Positions 48,631-57,901 of a DNA stretch of 64,000 nt are shown piece by piece (positions within the stretch are counted from its first letter, which is position 1; each line of letters begins with the position of its first letter). The stretch is from Gemmatimonadota bacterium. GTDB taxonomy: Bacteria; Gemmatimonadota; Gemmatimonadetes; Gemmatimonadales; Gemmatimonadaceae. The notes under the pieces were generated by a model that was given only the letters and a program-made list of their open reading frames with translations, was not told the DNA's origin and ran no database searches. The position numbers and the translations under genes were made by a program. The stretch spans positions 186,001 to 250,000 of the forward strand of contig JACPPC010000001.1 in assembly GCA_016191225.1 (NCBI GenBank), in the 5' to 3' direction.

Positions 48631-48773
48631 GACAGCCGATGCACCGGGCCGTGCCGCGAGTGCGAGCCGTGCGGTCGCGGTGGCGCACCGCCGTGCCTTG
48701 AACCACCTCCACGCCGCCGCGAGATTCCCCGGCAGGCAGGCCAACCGCAGCCGTTGCGATTCCAGGTGACCGT

Positions 48774-49748
48774 GTGAGCAAGAAGGGACGCAGGAGGAAC
48801 CGCCAGGCGGCCGTCGCCGCGCCGGCGGCTCCCCCCGCCAGGAAACTCTCGCGTCGCGCGACGATCGTGGCGACGGCGGTCGGCCTCGCCGCGCTCGGCG
48901 TCGTCGCGTGGGCGATCCGGCCCGCCCCGCCGGCACCGTCGCCGGAGCAGCACGCCGCCGGGCTGCTGGCGAAATGCACCGCCCCCGGCGCCAAGCCCGA
49001 TGCCTGCGTGCAGGCGGACCTCGAGCAGGTGCTGCGCACCGAAGGCCAGCAGGCCGCCTTCGCGGTGCTCACGCTGGTGTCGTCGTCGCCGGCGCTCGCC
49101 GGTTACGACCACGCGCTCGCGCACCACATGGGGCGCCTGTCGTACACCGTCATCGGCGACCCGGCGAAGGGAGCGGCGTCCGGCGCGCAGAACAGCATGG
49201 CCGGGATGGCCGGGATGGAGGGAATGGACCACGGCGCGCCCTCGCAGCCCCGGCTGCACCCCGACGACCTGCTGTACCCCTGCAACCAGGTCGAGGGCAA
49301 GGAAGCGCAGATCGGCTGCTGGCAGATGCAGCCCTTTGCCGTGCTGATGCAGACCGGGAACTCGTTCGAGAAGGCCTTCTGGGCCTGCTCGAAGTCCGGG
49401 GAGTTCGCCGTCATGTGCGAGGAGGGGATCGGGCAGGCGGCGGGCTCGCGCAGCCGGATCGATCGCAAGCCTCCCGAGTCGTACTGCTCCGTGTCGACGG
49501 ACCGCACCGCGGCGCGGCACTGCATGGTGGGCGCGGTGAAGGACCTGATCATGAATGCCCTCGACGTTGCCCCGGGGATCAAGCTCTGCCGCGGGGCCGA
49601 TGCCGACTTCGCGAAGGACTGCTACGCGGCGGTGGGGATCATGCACGCGGGGATCGAGGGGCGGCCGCAGGCGCGGTTGTTCAACTGCTCCGGGGTGCCC
49701 GACGCATACCGCAACGCCTGTGCGAGGGTTGGGCCGCAGAAATCGTGA
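48774..49748 (+). CDS. Hypothetical exported/membrane-anchored Cys-rich protein with Met/His motif
   Basis: TM anchor ATIVATAVGLAALGVVAWAI; 12 Cys; MAGMAGMEGMDHG. Confidence 0.7.
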   Translation: MSKKGRRRNRQAAVAAPAAPPARKLSRRATIVATAVGLAALGVVAWAIRPAPPAPSPEQHAAGLLAKCTAPGAKPDACVQADLEQVLRTEGQQAAFAVLTLVSSSPALAGYDHALAHHMGRLSYTVIGDPAKGAASGAQNSMAGMAGMEGMDHGAPSQPRLHPDDLLYPCNQVEGKEAQIGCWQMQPFAVLMQTGNSFEKAFWACSKSGEFAVMCEEGIGQAAGSRSRIDRKPPESYCSVSTDRTAARHCMVGAVKDLIMNALDVAPGIKLCRGADADFAKDCYAAVGIMHAGIEGRPQARLFNCSGVPDAYRNACARVGPQKS

Positions 49749-49779
49749 CGGCCGCCGACGCCCGGGTCACGCTGCGGCC

Positions 49780-51462
49780 ATGCGATTGAGGCACGCCCGC
49801 GCCGTACTGCTGGCGTTCACGCTCTGCGGGGTGTGCCAGGCCGCGCGCCTGCCGGCGCAGGGGCCGCTCGTGATCACCAACGCGAGGGTCGTCACGCTGG
49901 ACTCCGCGCATCCCGACGCGGGCGCGATCGCCTTCGCCGGCGGGCGCATTGCGGCCCTCGGCGACAGCGCCCTCGCCCGGCGGGCGACCTCGCGCGTGAT
50001 CGACGCGCACGGGGCCACCGTCGTCCCGGCCTTCACCGACCACCACGCGCACCTGCTCAACATCGGACTCTGGCTGCTCAACGACGCCAGGCGCGAGCAG
50101 CTGTTCGTGGACGTGAGCACGGTGCGATCGCTCGACGAGCTCGCGCAACGCCTGCGCGACCGCGCGCGCCTCACGCCGGCGGGAGGCTGGGTCCTCGGCG
50201 CCGGGTGGAGCCAGGCCAGCTGGGGCACGCAGGCGCTGCCGGCGGCCGACGTGCTGACGAATGCGGTGCCCGATCATCCGGTGTTCCTCGCCCGCACCGA
50301 CGGCCATGCCGGCTGGGCGAACGCGGCCGCCCTCGGGCTCGCCGGCATTCGCGGCAGCACCGGCCTGCTGCTCGAGGGCGCGAACGACGCGCTCACGGCG
50401 CGCATTCCGTCACTCCCGGATCGCGACATCCGCCGCGCCTTTCGGCTCGCCGCGGAGGCGCTGGCGGCGCGCGGCGTGGTGGAGGTGTACGACGCCGGCG
50501 CCCTCGCCTTTCCCGGCGTGGTGGGGCTCAACGCGGACCACGCCCGCTTCGTACGCCTGCTGCGCACCGAGGACGCCGCTCGTCCCCTGCCCCTGCGCGT
50601 GAACCTGATGGTGCCGGCGCCGAGTGCCCTCGCCGACTCGCTGCTGCGCCATCCCGGCAACCGGCGGCTCTCGCCGCGAATCCGCATCACGCACCTCAAG
50701 CTGTTCGCGGACGGCGCGCTGGGGAGTCGCGGCGCGGCGCTCACGCACCCGTATGCGGACGACTCGACCACGCGCGGCGTGGCGCGGATGACGGCCGCGG
50801 AGATCGGTGCCCTCGCGCTGCGCGCCGTGGACGCGGGGCTGGGCGTGGCGACGCACGCGATCGGCGACGAGGCCGTGAAGCGCGCGCTCGACGCCTACGA
50901 CGCCGTGATCGCGGCGCGACCCGCGGTGGCGCACGGCCGCCTGCGCATCGAGCATTTCTCCTATGCCCGCGACGAGGACTTCGCCCGGGCGGCGCGGCTG
51001 GGCGTCGCCCTGTCGATCCAGTCCAACTTCAACTCCGCGGTCGAGGACGCGCCGCCGTTCGGCGCGATGCGCGTGGGCGCCGCCGCCGAGCCGCGGGTCT
51101 ACGCGTGGGACCGGCTCCATCGACTCGGCGCGCTGCTCGTGGAGGGCTCGGACTATTTCGCGCGGCCCCTCGAGCCGCTGGCGGGCTTCGCCGCGGCGCT
51201 CACGCGCAGGAATGCGATCGGCCCATCGCGCGCCGACGCCGACGCGCGGCTGCGGGCGCTCGCGATGCAGGCGGCACGCCTGACGCCCAATGGCGAGCGA
51301 CTCGACCCCGCGTTGCGCGTGGGGGCGCCGGCCGACGTCGTGCTGCTCAGCGACAATCCCCTCACCGCGCCGCGGGAGTCGCTCGCGGGGGTGACCGTTC
51401 GGATGACGTTGGCAGGCGGGCGCGACACGCATGCCGCGCCGCCGCGGGTGCGCGCGCCATGA
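49780..51462 (+). CDS. YtcJ-like secreted amidohydrolase
   Basis: TVVPAFTDHHAHLLNIG, LKLFADGALGSRGAALTHPY, ATHAIGDEAVKRALDAY, EGSDYFARPLEPL. Confidence 0.9.
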   Translation: MRLRHARAVLLAFTLCGVCQAARLPAQGPLVITNARVVTLDSAHPDAGAIAFAGGRIAALGDSALARRATSRVIDAHGATVVPAFTDHHAHLLNIGLWLLNDARREQLFVDVSTVRSLDELAQRLRDRARLTPAGGWVLGAGWSQASWGTQALPAADVLTNAVPDHPVFLARTDGHAGWANAAALGLAGIRGSTGLLLEGANDALTARIPSLPDRDIRRAFRLAAEALAARGVVEVYDAGALAFPGVVGLNADHARFVRLLRTEDAARPLPLRVNLMVPAPSALADSLLRHPGNRRLSPRIRITHLKLFADGALGSRGAALTHPYADDSTTRGVARMTAAEIGALALRAVDAGLGVATHAIGDEAVKRALDAYDAVIAARPAVAHGRLRIEHFSYARDEDFARAARLGVALSIQSNFNSAVEDAPPFGAMRVGAAAEPRVYAWDRLHRLGALLVEGSDYFARPLEPLAGFAAALTRRNAIGPSRADADARLRALAMQAARLTPNGERLDPALRVGAPADVVLLSDNPLTAPRESLAGVTVRMTLAGGRDTHAAPPRVRAP

Positions 51463-51872
51463 CCATCCCCGAGCCGACGCCGTACGACCTCCTGGGCGGC
51501 GAGGCCGGCGTGCGCGCGCTCGTGGACCGGTTTTACGACCTGATGGATTCGTCGCCGGAGGCGGCGCACGTGCGTGCCCTCCACGCCGCCTCGCTCAAGC
51601 AGTCGCGCGAGAAGCTGTACCTGTTCCTCAGCGGCTGGGTGGGCGGGCCGCCGCTGTACGTGGAGCGCTTCGGCCACCCACGGCTGCGAGCGCGGCACCT
51701 CCCGTTCGCGATCGGCACGCGGGAGCGCGACGAGTGGCTCTGGTGCATGGACCGCGCGCTCACGGCGCAGGCGATGCCGGACGACCTGCGCGAGTCGCTG
51801 CGCGCGGCGCTGCACGGCCTCGCCGACCACATGCGGAATGCGGGCGACCCGGCGGCGTCGTCCGGACCGTGA
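51459..51872 (+). CDS. Group II truncated hemoglobin
   Basis: YDLLGGEAGVRALVDRFYDLMDSSPEA, LYLFLSGWVGGPPLYVERFGHPRLRARHLPFAIG, EWLWCM; ATGA overlap with upstream amidohydrolase. Confidence 0.9.
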   Translation: MTIPEPTPYDLLGGEAGVRALVDRFYDLMDSSPEAAHVRALHAASLKQSREKLYLFLSGWVGGPPLYVERFGHPRLRARHLPFAIGTRERDEWLWCMDRALTAQAMPDDLRESLRAALHGLADHMRNAGDPAASSGP

Positions 51873-51901
51873 TCCGGCGACCGCGGCCGGCCGGGCGCGG
51901 G

Positions 51902-52165
51902 CTACTTGAGGTAGGCGCGGACGATCTCGGCGACTTCGTCCGAGTCGGGATTCGGCCCCTTGGCGGACAGCCCGTGCTCGCGGATGTGCTCGGCGAGCAC
52001 TTCGGCCATCAGCGCGCTCATGGCACCACGCGTGGCGGCGATGAGCCGCAGCACGTCGGCGCATTCCTCGTCGGCGGCGAGGGCCCGCTCGACCGCTTGC
52101 GCCTGCCCGACGACGCGACGGATTCGGGCGAGCAGCTTGGTCTTGTCTCGAATGGCGTGGCCCAA
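51902..52165 (-). CDS. Metal-sensing DUF156 transcriptional repressor (RcnR-like)
   Basis: MGHAIRDKTKLLARIRRVVGQAQAVERALAADEECADVLRLIAATRGAMSALMAEVLAEHIREH; H3, C35, H60, H64 by direct counting. Confidence 0.92.
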   Translation of the reverse strand: MGHAIRDKTKLLARIRRVVGQAQAVERALAADEECADVLRLIAATRGAMSALMAEVLAEHIREHGLSAKGPNPDSDEVAEIVRAYLK

Positions 52166-52227
52166 CGGCAGCTCGGCGAGGGAGGATCGTCAAGGTAGGC
52201 CGGGCCGGGCGGCCGAGCCAGCGCGCG

Positions 52228-52313
52228 GGTATACACTACCGGGTATGGCATATGCTGTACAGCGCAGCATCGAGCATACCCCCCTTGACGCAGGCCGCCG
52301 GTACCCGTATGGT
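52228..52313. promoter_or_regulatory. Candidate RcnR/CsoR-type operator region with promoter TTGACG-N17-TATGGT
   Basis: GGGTATG (52241-52247) inverted with CATACCC (52275-52281) preceding a C-tract; TTGACG 52285-52290 and TATGGT 52308-52313 toward the Nramp gene. Confidence 0.5.
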
Positions 52314-52522
52314 TGCTGGCTTCGCGACCCACCACGACCGCCGCCGGCCGCGGGAGGAGCGCCAGCGAGGTCGCGTTGCTCGCCGAGTGCTGCGACCGGG
52401 CGCATCTTGGAAACCATGTGGAGCTCGGGCCGGACGCGCAACTCATCGGGCACGCGGGCTGCAACCGCGACCGGGGACCGGTGGCGGCTCTGTCGATGCG
52501 ACTCAACGTCCTGACCTGACCC

Positions 52523-53866
52523 ATGTACTGGATCAGCAAGCTCATTCACCAGTTCTCGCGCCTGAAGCGGCGCTGGCTGGTCCTGTTCGCCGTGCTCGGG
52601 CCGGGCATCATCACGATGGTCGCGGACAACGATGCCGGCGGCATCTCGACGTACGCCCAGACCGGCGCGCGAACGGGCTTCAACATGCTGTGGGCGTTCC
52701 TGCTCCTCGTGCCGATGGCGTACTTCGTGCAGGAGATGACGGTCCGGCTGGGGGCCGTGACGAAGCGCGGGCACGCCGAGGCGATCTTCGACGGCTTCGG
52801 CCCCGTCTGGGGCTGGTTCTCGGTCTTCGACCTCGTGCTCATCAACTGGCTGACGCTGGTGACCGAGTACATCGGCATGACCCAGGCCCTGCGGCTGTTC
52901 AACATCCCGGAGTGGGTCACCTTCGGTGGCGTGACGGCACTGCTGATGGCCATCGTCATCACCGGCAAGTACTGGACGTTCGAGAAGATCACGCTCGTCT
53001 TCTGCCTGTTCAACATGGTGTACATCCCCGCCGCGTTCTGGGCGATGCACACGGGCAACGTGGCCGGCGGCTGGACGGCGGTGGGTCGCGGCTTCTACGC
53101 CCCGCACTTCACCCTCAACGATGCCCTGACGCCGGCCGCGCTGATGACCCTGGTGATGGCCAACATCGGGACCACGATCACGCCGTGGCAGATCTTCTTC
53201 CAGCAGTCGGCGGTGGTCGACAAGGGGATGGACATCAAGGACATCGCCTTCGGCAAGATCGACACCCTGTTCGGCGCCCTGCTCACCTGCATCGTCGCGG
53301 CCTTCATCATCATCGCCACCGCGGCGATGTTCCACCACAACCCGTCGGGGCCGATCGACATCGAGTCGGCGGCGCTGGCGGCGGCGCGGATGCCCGAGGT
53401 GCTCCCGGGCGAGCACCTCGGGGTCTACGCCAAGGGGCTGTTCGCCATCGGCCTGTTCGACGCCGGGCTGCTCGGCGCGCTCTGCATCTCGCTCTCGACC
53501 AGCTGGGCGCTGGGCGAGGTGTTCGGCTGGGCGCACTCGCTCAACCGGAGCGTGCGCGAGGCCCCCTGGTTCTATGTCGCCTACCTGCTGATGCTCCTCT
53601 CGGCGGGCGTCGTGTCGCTGGTGGCCGGCGCGCAACTGCAGGACGCGATCACGATCTTCGTGCAGGTCGTCGCGGTCACGCTGCTCCCCGCCGCCCTCGT
53701 CTTCCTGATCCTGCTGCTGAACGACAAGGCGCTGATGGGCGAGCACGTCAACACCAGGACGCAGAACGTGGCCAACTGGGCGATCACGATCCTCGTGATC
53801 GTCGTATCCTCCGCCTTCGGGATCTCGGTGCTCTTCCCTTCCTTCTTCGGCGCCGGCGCCAACTGA
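52523..53866 (+). CDS. Nramp-family metal ion transporter (non-canonical)
   Basis: GPGIITMVADNDAGGISTYAQTGARTGFNMLW and TM6 GTTITPWQIFFQQSA; about 11 TM helices; MPH and DPGN motifs not conserved. Confidence 0.88.
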   Translation: MYWISKLIHQFSRLKRRWLVLFAVLGPGIITMVADNDAGGISTYAQTGARTGFNMLWAFLLLVPMAYFVQEMTVRLGAVTKRGHAEAIFDGFGPVWGWFSVFDLVLINWLTLVTEYIGMTQALRLFNIPEWVTFGGVTALLMAIVITGKYWTFEKITLVFCLFNMVYIPAAFWAMHTGNVAGGWTAVGRGFYAPHFTLNDALTPAALMTLVMANIGTTITPWQIFFQQSAVVDKGMDIKDIAFGKIDTLFGALLTCIVAAFIIIATAAMFHHNPSGPIDIESAALAAARMPEVLPGEHLGVYAKGLFAIGLFDAGLLGALCISLSTSWALGEVFGWAHSLNRSVREAPWFYVAYLLMLLSAGVVSLVAGAQLQDAITIFVQVVAVTLLPAALVFLILLLNDKALMGEHVNTRTQNVANWAITILVIVVSSAFGISVLFPSFFGAGAN

Positions 53867-53870
53867 CCCC

Positions 53871-55133
53871 GTGACGAACCCGCCCCCGCCCGCCGCCGCG
53901 GCCCCGCCGCTCCCGGACTACCAGCTGCTCTTCTTCTCCGAGCTGCTGGAACACAAGGTCTGCCAGACGCGGGAGGAGTTCCGCATCGGCAAGCTGACCG
54001 ACCTCGTGGTGCGCCTCAGCGAGCCGTACCCGGAGGCCGTTGGCATCCTCATCAGCCACGGCTGGGGGAAGCCCACCGAGTTCATTCCGTGGGACCGCGT
54101 CGTCCGCATCGAGCGCGGCGCGATCTTCGTCCACCCGCCGGCGAGCGGCGAGCGGTACCCGCCGTTCGTCGACCAACCCGGCTGGATGCTGCTCAACGAG
54201 CACCTGATGGGGCGCACGATCCTCGACCTCGACGGGCGCCGCGTCGAGGTGGTCAACGACGTCCAGCTGCTGCAGAGTCGCGGGCGGATGCTGATCGCCC
54301 ACGTGGATGCCTCGTTCAACGGCTTCCTGCGCAAGTGGCACCTGGGCTGGATCGGCCTCCAGAAGGACCAGCTCATCTCGTGGCGCCACGTCCAGCCCCT
54401 CTCGATCGAGGACGCCACCGCCACCGACAAGGTCTCGCTCTCGGTCACCCGCCAGCAGATCCACGAGCTGCCCAGTGAAGACCTCGCCGATGCCCTCGAG
54501 GAATTGTCCGGGAAGGAACAGCAGGCGATGTTCTCGGCGCTGGCCACCGACAAGGCCGCCGAGACGCTGCTCGACGCCGAGCCGCGCGCGCAGCGGCAGA
54601 TCGTCGAGGACCTCGCGCCGGAGCGCGCCCGCGCGATCCTGTCGGAGATGACCGTCGCCCAGCTCGCCGACTTGCTCTCGGCGCTGCCGTGGGACGACCG
54701 AATCGACCTGCTGGCCCTCCTCCCGCGCGAGCTGGCGGAGCGGACGCGGTCCATCCTCGCCTCGGAGGAAACCCGGGCCGGCTCCCTGATCTCGCAGCGA
54801 TTCGTCGCGCTGGCGGAGGAGACGTCGGTCGGCGACGCCCTGGCGCACCTGCGCCGGTCGCCGCCCGACAAGGAGGCGATCAGCTACCTGTATGTCGTGC
54901 GCGGGGCCGAGCGCGTGCTGACCGGCGTGGTGGACCTGCGCGAGATGGTGCTTGCGCCGGAGTCGGCGACCCTGGCGGAGCTGATGGCGACACCGCCCGT
55001 GTCGGCCGACGAGCAGCTGCTCAAGGAGGATCTCGTCGACCTGTTCGCCAAGTACCAGTACCGGATGCTCCCGGTGGTCGATGCCGGCGACCGGCTCCTG
55101 GGCGTCGTCGGCTACAAGGACATCATGCGATGA
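53871..55133 (+). CDS. MgtE intracellular N-domain / CBS-domain protein with N-terminal PRC-barrel-like region, no TM domain
   Basis: LPSEDLADALEELSGKEQQAMFSAL (MgtE-N), CBS: VVRGAERVLTGVVDLREMVLA, YQYRMLPVVDAGDRLLGVVGYKDIM. Confidence 0.85.
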   Translation: MTNPPPPAAAAPPLPDYQLLFFSELLEHKVCQTREEFRIGKLTDLVVRLSEPYPEAVGILISHGWGKPTEFIPWDRVVRIERGAIFVHPPASGERYPPFVDQPGWMLLNEHLMGRTILDLDGRRVEVVNDVQLLQSRGRMLIAHVDASFNGFLRKWHLGWIGLQKDQLISWRHVQPLSIEDATATDKVSLSVTRQQIHELPSEDLADALEELSGKEQQAMFSALATDKAAETLLDAEPRAQRQIVEDLAPERARAILSEMTVAQLADLLSALPWDDRIDLLALLPRELAERTRSILASEETRAGSLISQRFVALAEETSVGDALAHLRRSPPDKEAISYLYVVRGAERVLTGVVDLREMVLAPESATLAELMATPPVSADEQLLKEDLVDLFAKYQYRMLPVVDAGDRLLGVVGYKDIMR

Positions 55134-55300
55134 GCACGCCTCCACGCATCGAAATCCGGAGCCACGATGCCGCGCGTTGAGATGTCCCGAGGGGTGCGGC
55201 TGGCGCTGCTGTTGCTGCGCATCTACCTCGTCGGGATGCTGGCGCTGATCCTGCTCAAGTTCCTTCGAAGTGTCGGATAGTTCGCGTCGGATGGGTCGCG

Positions 55301-56680
55301 TCAGCGGACCCGCGACTCCATGATCGTCGCCGGGGCAAGCGCCATCCCCCCACGGATCACCTGCCGGATGCGGCGCGTGTTCCGGATGTCGGCCAGCGGA
55401 TCGGCGTCGAGGAGCACGAGGTCGGCGAGTTTCCCCTGCTCCACCGCGCCAAGGTTGGCGTCCTGCCCCAGGATCGTCGCGTTCTCCAGCGTCGCCGAGG
55501 CGAGCACGTCGGCCGCGCCCATCCCCGACTCGACCAGCAACTCGAGTTCATGGTGCAACGCCGCACCGGGCGTCACCTGCGGCTCGGCCGAATCGGTGCC
55601 GGCGAGGATCCGCACCCCCGAGCGATGGAGCAGCCCCACCAGTTCCTGGTAGCGACCGAAAGTCCGCCAGCGGATGGCGAGGGGCCCGGCGCTGAAGTCC
55701 TTGAGGCGCCGCGGATTGTCGGCCAGCCAGTAGTCGCGCAGGCGCTTGGGCACGAGGCCGTTGTCCGGGTGCTCGATCACCGCGGGTACGTCGACGAAGA
55801 ACAGCGTTCCCCAGAAGACCATCAGCGTCGGGTCGATCGCCACGTTGTGCGCAACGACATGGTCCACGAGGCGCTTGGTGGCGTCGGAGGCGGGATCGAA
55901 CGAGTGCCGGTCGTCGGGCGTGGCACGGGCGAAGTCGGCGATGGTGTAGATGTGTTCGAGCGAGTCGATGCCGTCGGTGGCCGCGTCGGCCGGGGCATAG
56001 CGCTCGAGGTGCCCGGCGACGACCAGCCCGCGCTGGTGCGCCTCCTCGATGATCCGGCGGCCGACCGGCCGCTCGACGCCGACGTAGATCTTGAGCGTCG
56101 TCACCTGCCACCTGGCCATCTGCGCCACGAAGTCGGGCACCTGCGCGGGGTCGGTCAGGCTCCAGCCGACGTCGGGATGGTCGATCGCCGCGCCGTCGAT
56201 CAGGTAGCTCGCACTGAAGATTCGCGGCGCGATGCCGGCGTGGCTCGCGGCGTACCGCTGCAACAGCGCCTGCGCCGGCACGTTGTCGCCGGTGCTGCGG
56301 ACCGACGTCACGCCGTGCGCCAGGAACAGGGGGAGGATGTCGTCGCCGGTGACGCCGGCCTGGAAGAGCACGTGGGTGAGGTGCACGTGGGCGTCGATCA
56401 GCCCCGGAATCAGGTACCGGCCGCGGCCGTCGATCGTGCGTGCGCCCGGCGGCGCCTTGAGCCCGGCCGCCGGCCCGATCGCAGAGACCCGATCTCCGGT
56501 CACCACGACGGTCTCGTGCGGCCGCAGGCGGCGGGTGCGGGCGTCGAACACCGTCGTGTCGACGATGGCCAGCTGGCCCGCAGGGACCGCGTGGTCGCCG
56601 AGCCAGCGCGTCAATGGAAGCGCGACCCCCGCGGCAGCGGCAGTCCTGACGAAGTCGCGACGGGCGATCGGTCCCGGCAT
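55301..56680 (-). CDS. Amidohydrolase-family protein with Tat-like signal
   Basis: MPGPIARRDFVRTAAAAGVALPL; RYLIPGLIDAHVHLTHV; LAGTDSAEPQVTPGAALHHELELLVESGM; GKLADLVLLDADP. Confidence 0.9.
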   Translation of the reverse strand: MPGPIARRDFVRTAAAAGVALPLTRWLGDHAVPAGQLAIVDTTVFDARTRRLRPHETVVVTGDRVSAIGPAAGLKAPPGARTIDGRGRYLIPGLIDAHVHLTHVLFQAGVTGDDILPLFLAHGVTSVRSTGDNVPAQALLQRYAASHAGIAPRIFSASYLIDGAAIDHPDVGWSLTDPAQVPDFVAQMARWQVTTLKIYVGVERPVGRRIIEEAHQRGLVVAGHLERYAPADAATDGIDSLEHIYTIADFARATPDDRHSFDPASDATKRLVDHVVAHNVAIDPTLMVFWGTLFFVDVPAVIEHPDNGLVPKRLRDYWLADNPRRLKDFSAGPLAIRWRTFGRYQELVGLLHRSGVRILAGTDSAEPQVTPGAALHHELELLVESGMGAADVLASATLENATILGQDANLGAVEQGKLADLVLLDADPLADIRNTRRIRQVIRGGMALAPATIMESRVR

Positions 56681-56690
56681 GGCGGCGAAG

Positions 56691-57872
56691 TTACCGCGCG
56701 CGCCGGCCCTTCCAATAGTGTCGCGCCGCCCACGGCCGACGGTCGCGCCGGCCCGGCGAGGCCGCCTCGACCCGCACCGTCCACGCCGCGAGCGCTGCCC
56801 GGGCCTCGGCCCACGCCTGCGCGGCGCCGTCCCCGTCGCCCGCGAGCCATCGCGCTTCGAGCGCGTCGCGCTCGGCGACGAACAGCGGCGCCAGGCGCGC
56901 GGGATCCTTCATCACGCGTCGATGCAGTCGCTCGTGCGCCCACCAGAGGCTGTCGTCGGGCTCGGTGCCCGGCACGGGCCCGACGTCGATCGGTTCGCCG
57001 ACGCGCACCGGCTTGAACACCGACAGGCACGGGGCGCTCGTGCCGGTCACGAAGTGCCGCGCGCCGCCGGGGGTGACCTCGGCGACCCACGACCCGGTCG
57101 TCTGTGAGGCCGCGACCAGCCCACCGGCGTGCATGCACGGCACGTCCATCGCGCCGGTGAATGCGCCATACCGCGGCCAGCGTTCCGGCCCGTGATCGCG
57201 CAGTGCCGCGATCATCGCCGGCACGCGCTCCGCCCGCGACGCGCTCGCCAGGGTCCGCGCCTGACGCGCGCGACAGGCCGACACGCGCGTTCGCAGCAGG
57301 TCACCATGCGCCTCGGCGAAGCCTGGAATCGTGAGGCCGTTGGAGATCGTGCGCGCGCCGGTCACCTGCTCGGTGGCGACGGCGCGGCCGGCGGTCTCCA
57401 CGATCCATCCCTCGCGGGCGTCGGCAACGGCGAAGCTCGAGAAGTAGCGAAAGCCGGTGTCCTCGTAGCCGCAGCGCCCGCCCTGCCCGTGGCGCTCGTT
57501 GAGGCTGGTGATCGCCTGCACCGCCTCGCGCGCGCTTGTCGCGCGCTCGAGGGCGAGGCGCAGCAGGTCCATCCCGGTGAGCCCGCCCTCGACCGGAACG
57601 CGCTCCCTGGTGAACACCGCCTCGTTGCCGATCACGACGCCGTGCTCGTTGGCACCGATCTCGGCGCCCCACATCCAGACTGGGCGGCTGATCACGGTCG
57701 CGTGGGTGCGCGGCGCCTGCGCGATCGCGATGTGCGTGCAGCGCACCTCGCTCCCCGGCGCATGCGCGGCGGCCGCGTGCCACTCGACCACCTGCGGCTC
57801 GTCCGCCTCGCGATCGGAGTTCTTGGCGAAGAGCACGCGGTCGGGGAGGACCCGCAGCAACGTGTCACACAC
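56691..57872 (-). CDS. Peptidase C69/secernin-like hydrolase
   Basis: N-terminal nucleophile MCDTLLRVLPDRVLFAKNSDREADEPQVVEW; WGAEIGANEHGVVIGNEAVFT; EGWIVETAGRAVATEQV. Confidence 0.87.
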   Translation of the reverse strand: MCDTLLRVLPDRVLFAKNSDREADEPQVVEWHAAAAHAPGSEVRCTHIAIAQAPRTHATVISRPVWMWGAEIGANEHGVVIGNEAVFTRERVPVEGGLTGMDLLRLALERATSAREAVQAITSLNERHGQGGRCGYEDTGFRYFSSFAVADAREGWIVETAGRAVATEQVTGARTISNGLTIPGFAEAHGDLLRTRVSACRARQARTLASASRAERVPAMIAALRDHGPERWPRYGAFTGAMDVPCMHAGGLVAASQTTGSWVAEVTPGGARHFVTGTSAPCLSVFKPVRVGEPIDVGPVPGTEPDDSLWWAHERLHRRVMKDPARLAPLFVAERDALEARWLAGDGDGAAQAWAEARAALAAWTVRVEAASPGRRDRRPWAARHYWKGRRAR

Positions 57873-57901
57873 CTACGCGGTCTCCGCCGGGCGGCGGCGC
57901 C

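Noticed and set aside
52252-52514. Short ORFs in the Nramp leader (e.g. 52313-52519)
   Set aside because: Arg/Ala/Gly-rich composition and no homologous motif; better treated as 5' UTR.
55167-55281. Apparent ~37-aa hydrophobic small protein (MPRVEMSRGVRLALLLLRIYLVGMLALILLK...) after the MgtE-N/CBS gene
   Set aside because: On careful codon counting the TAG at 55279-55281 is out of frame with the ATG at 55167; the frame continues open into the neighbouring antisense gene, so no defined small ORF.
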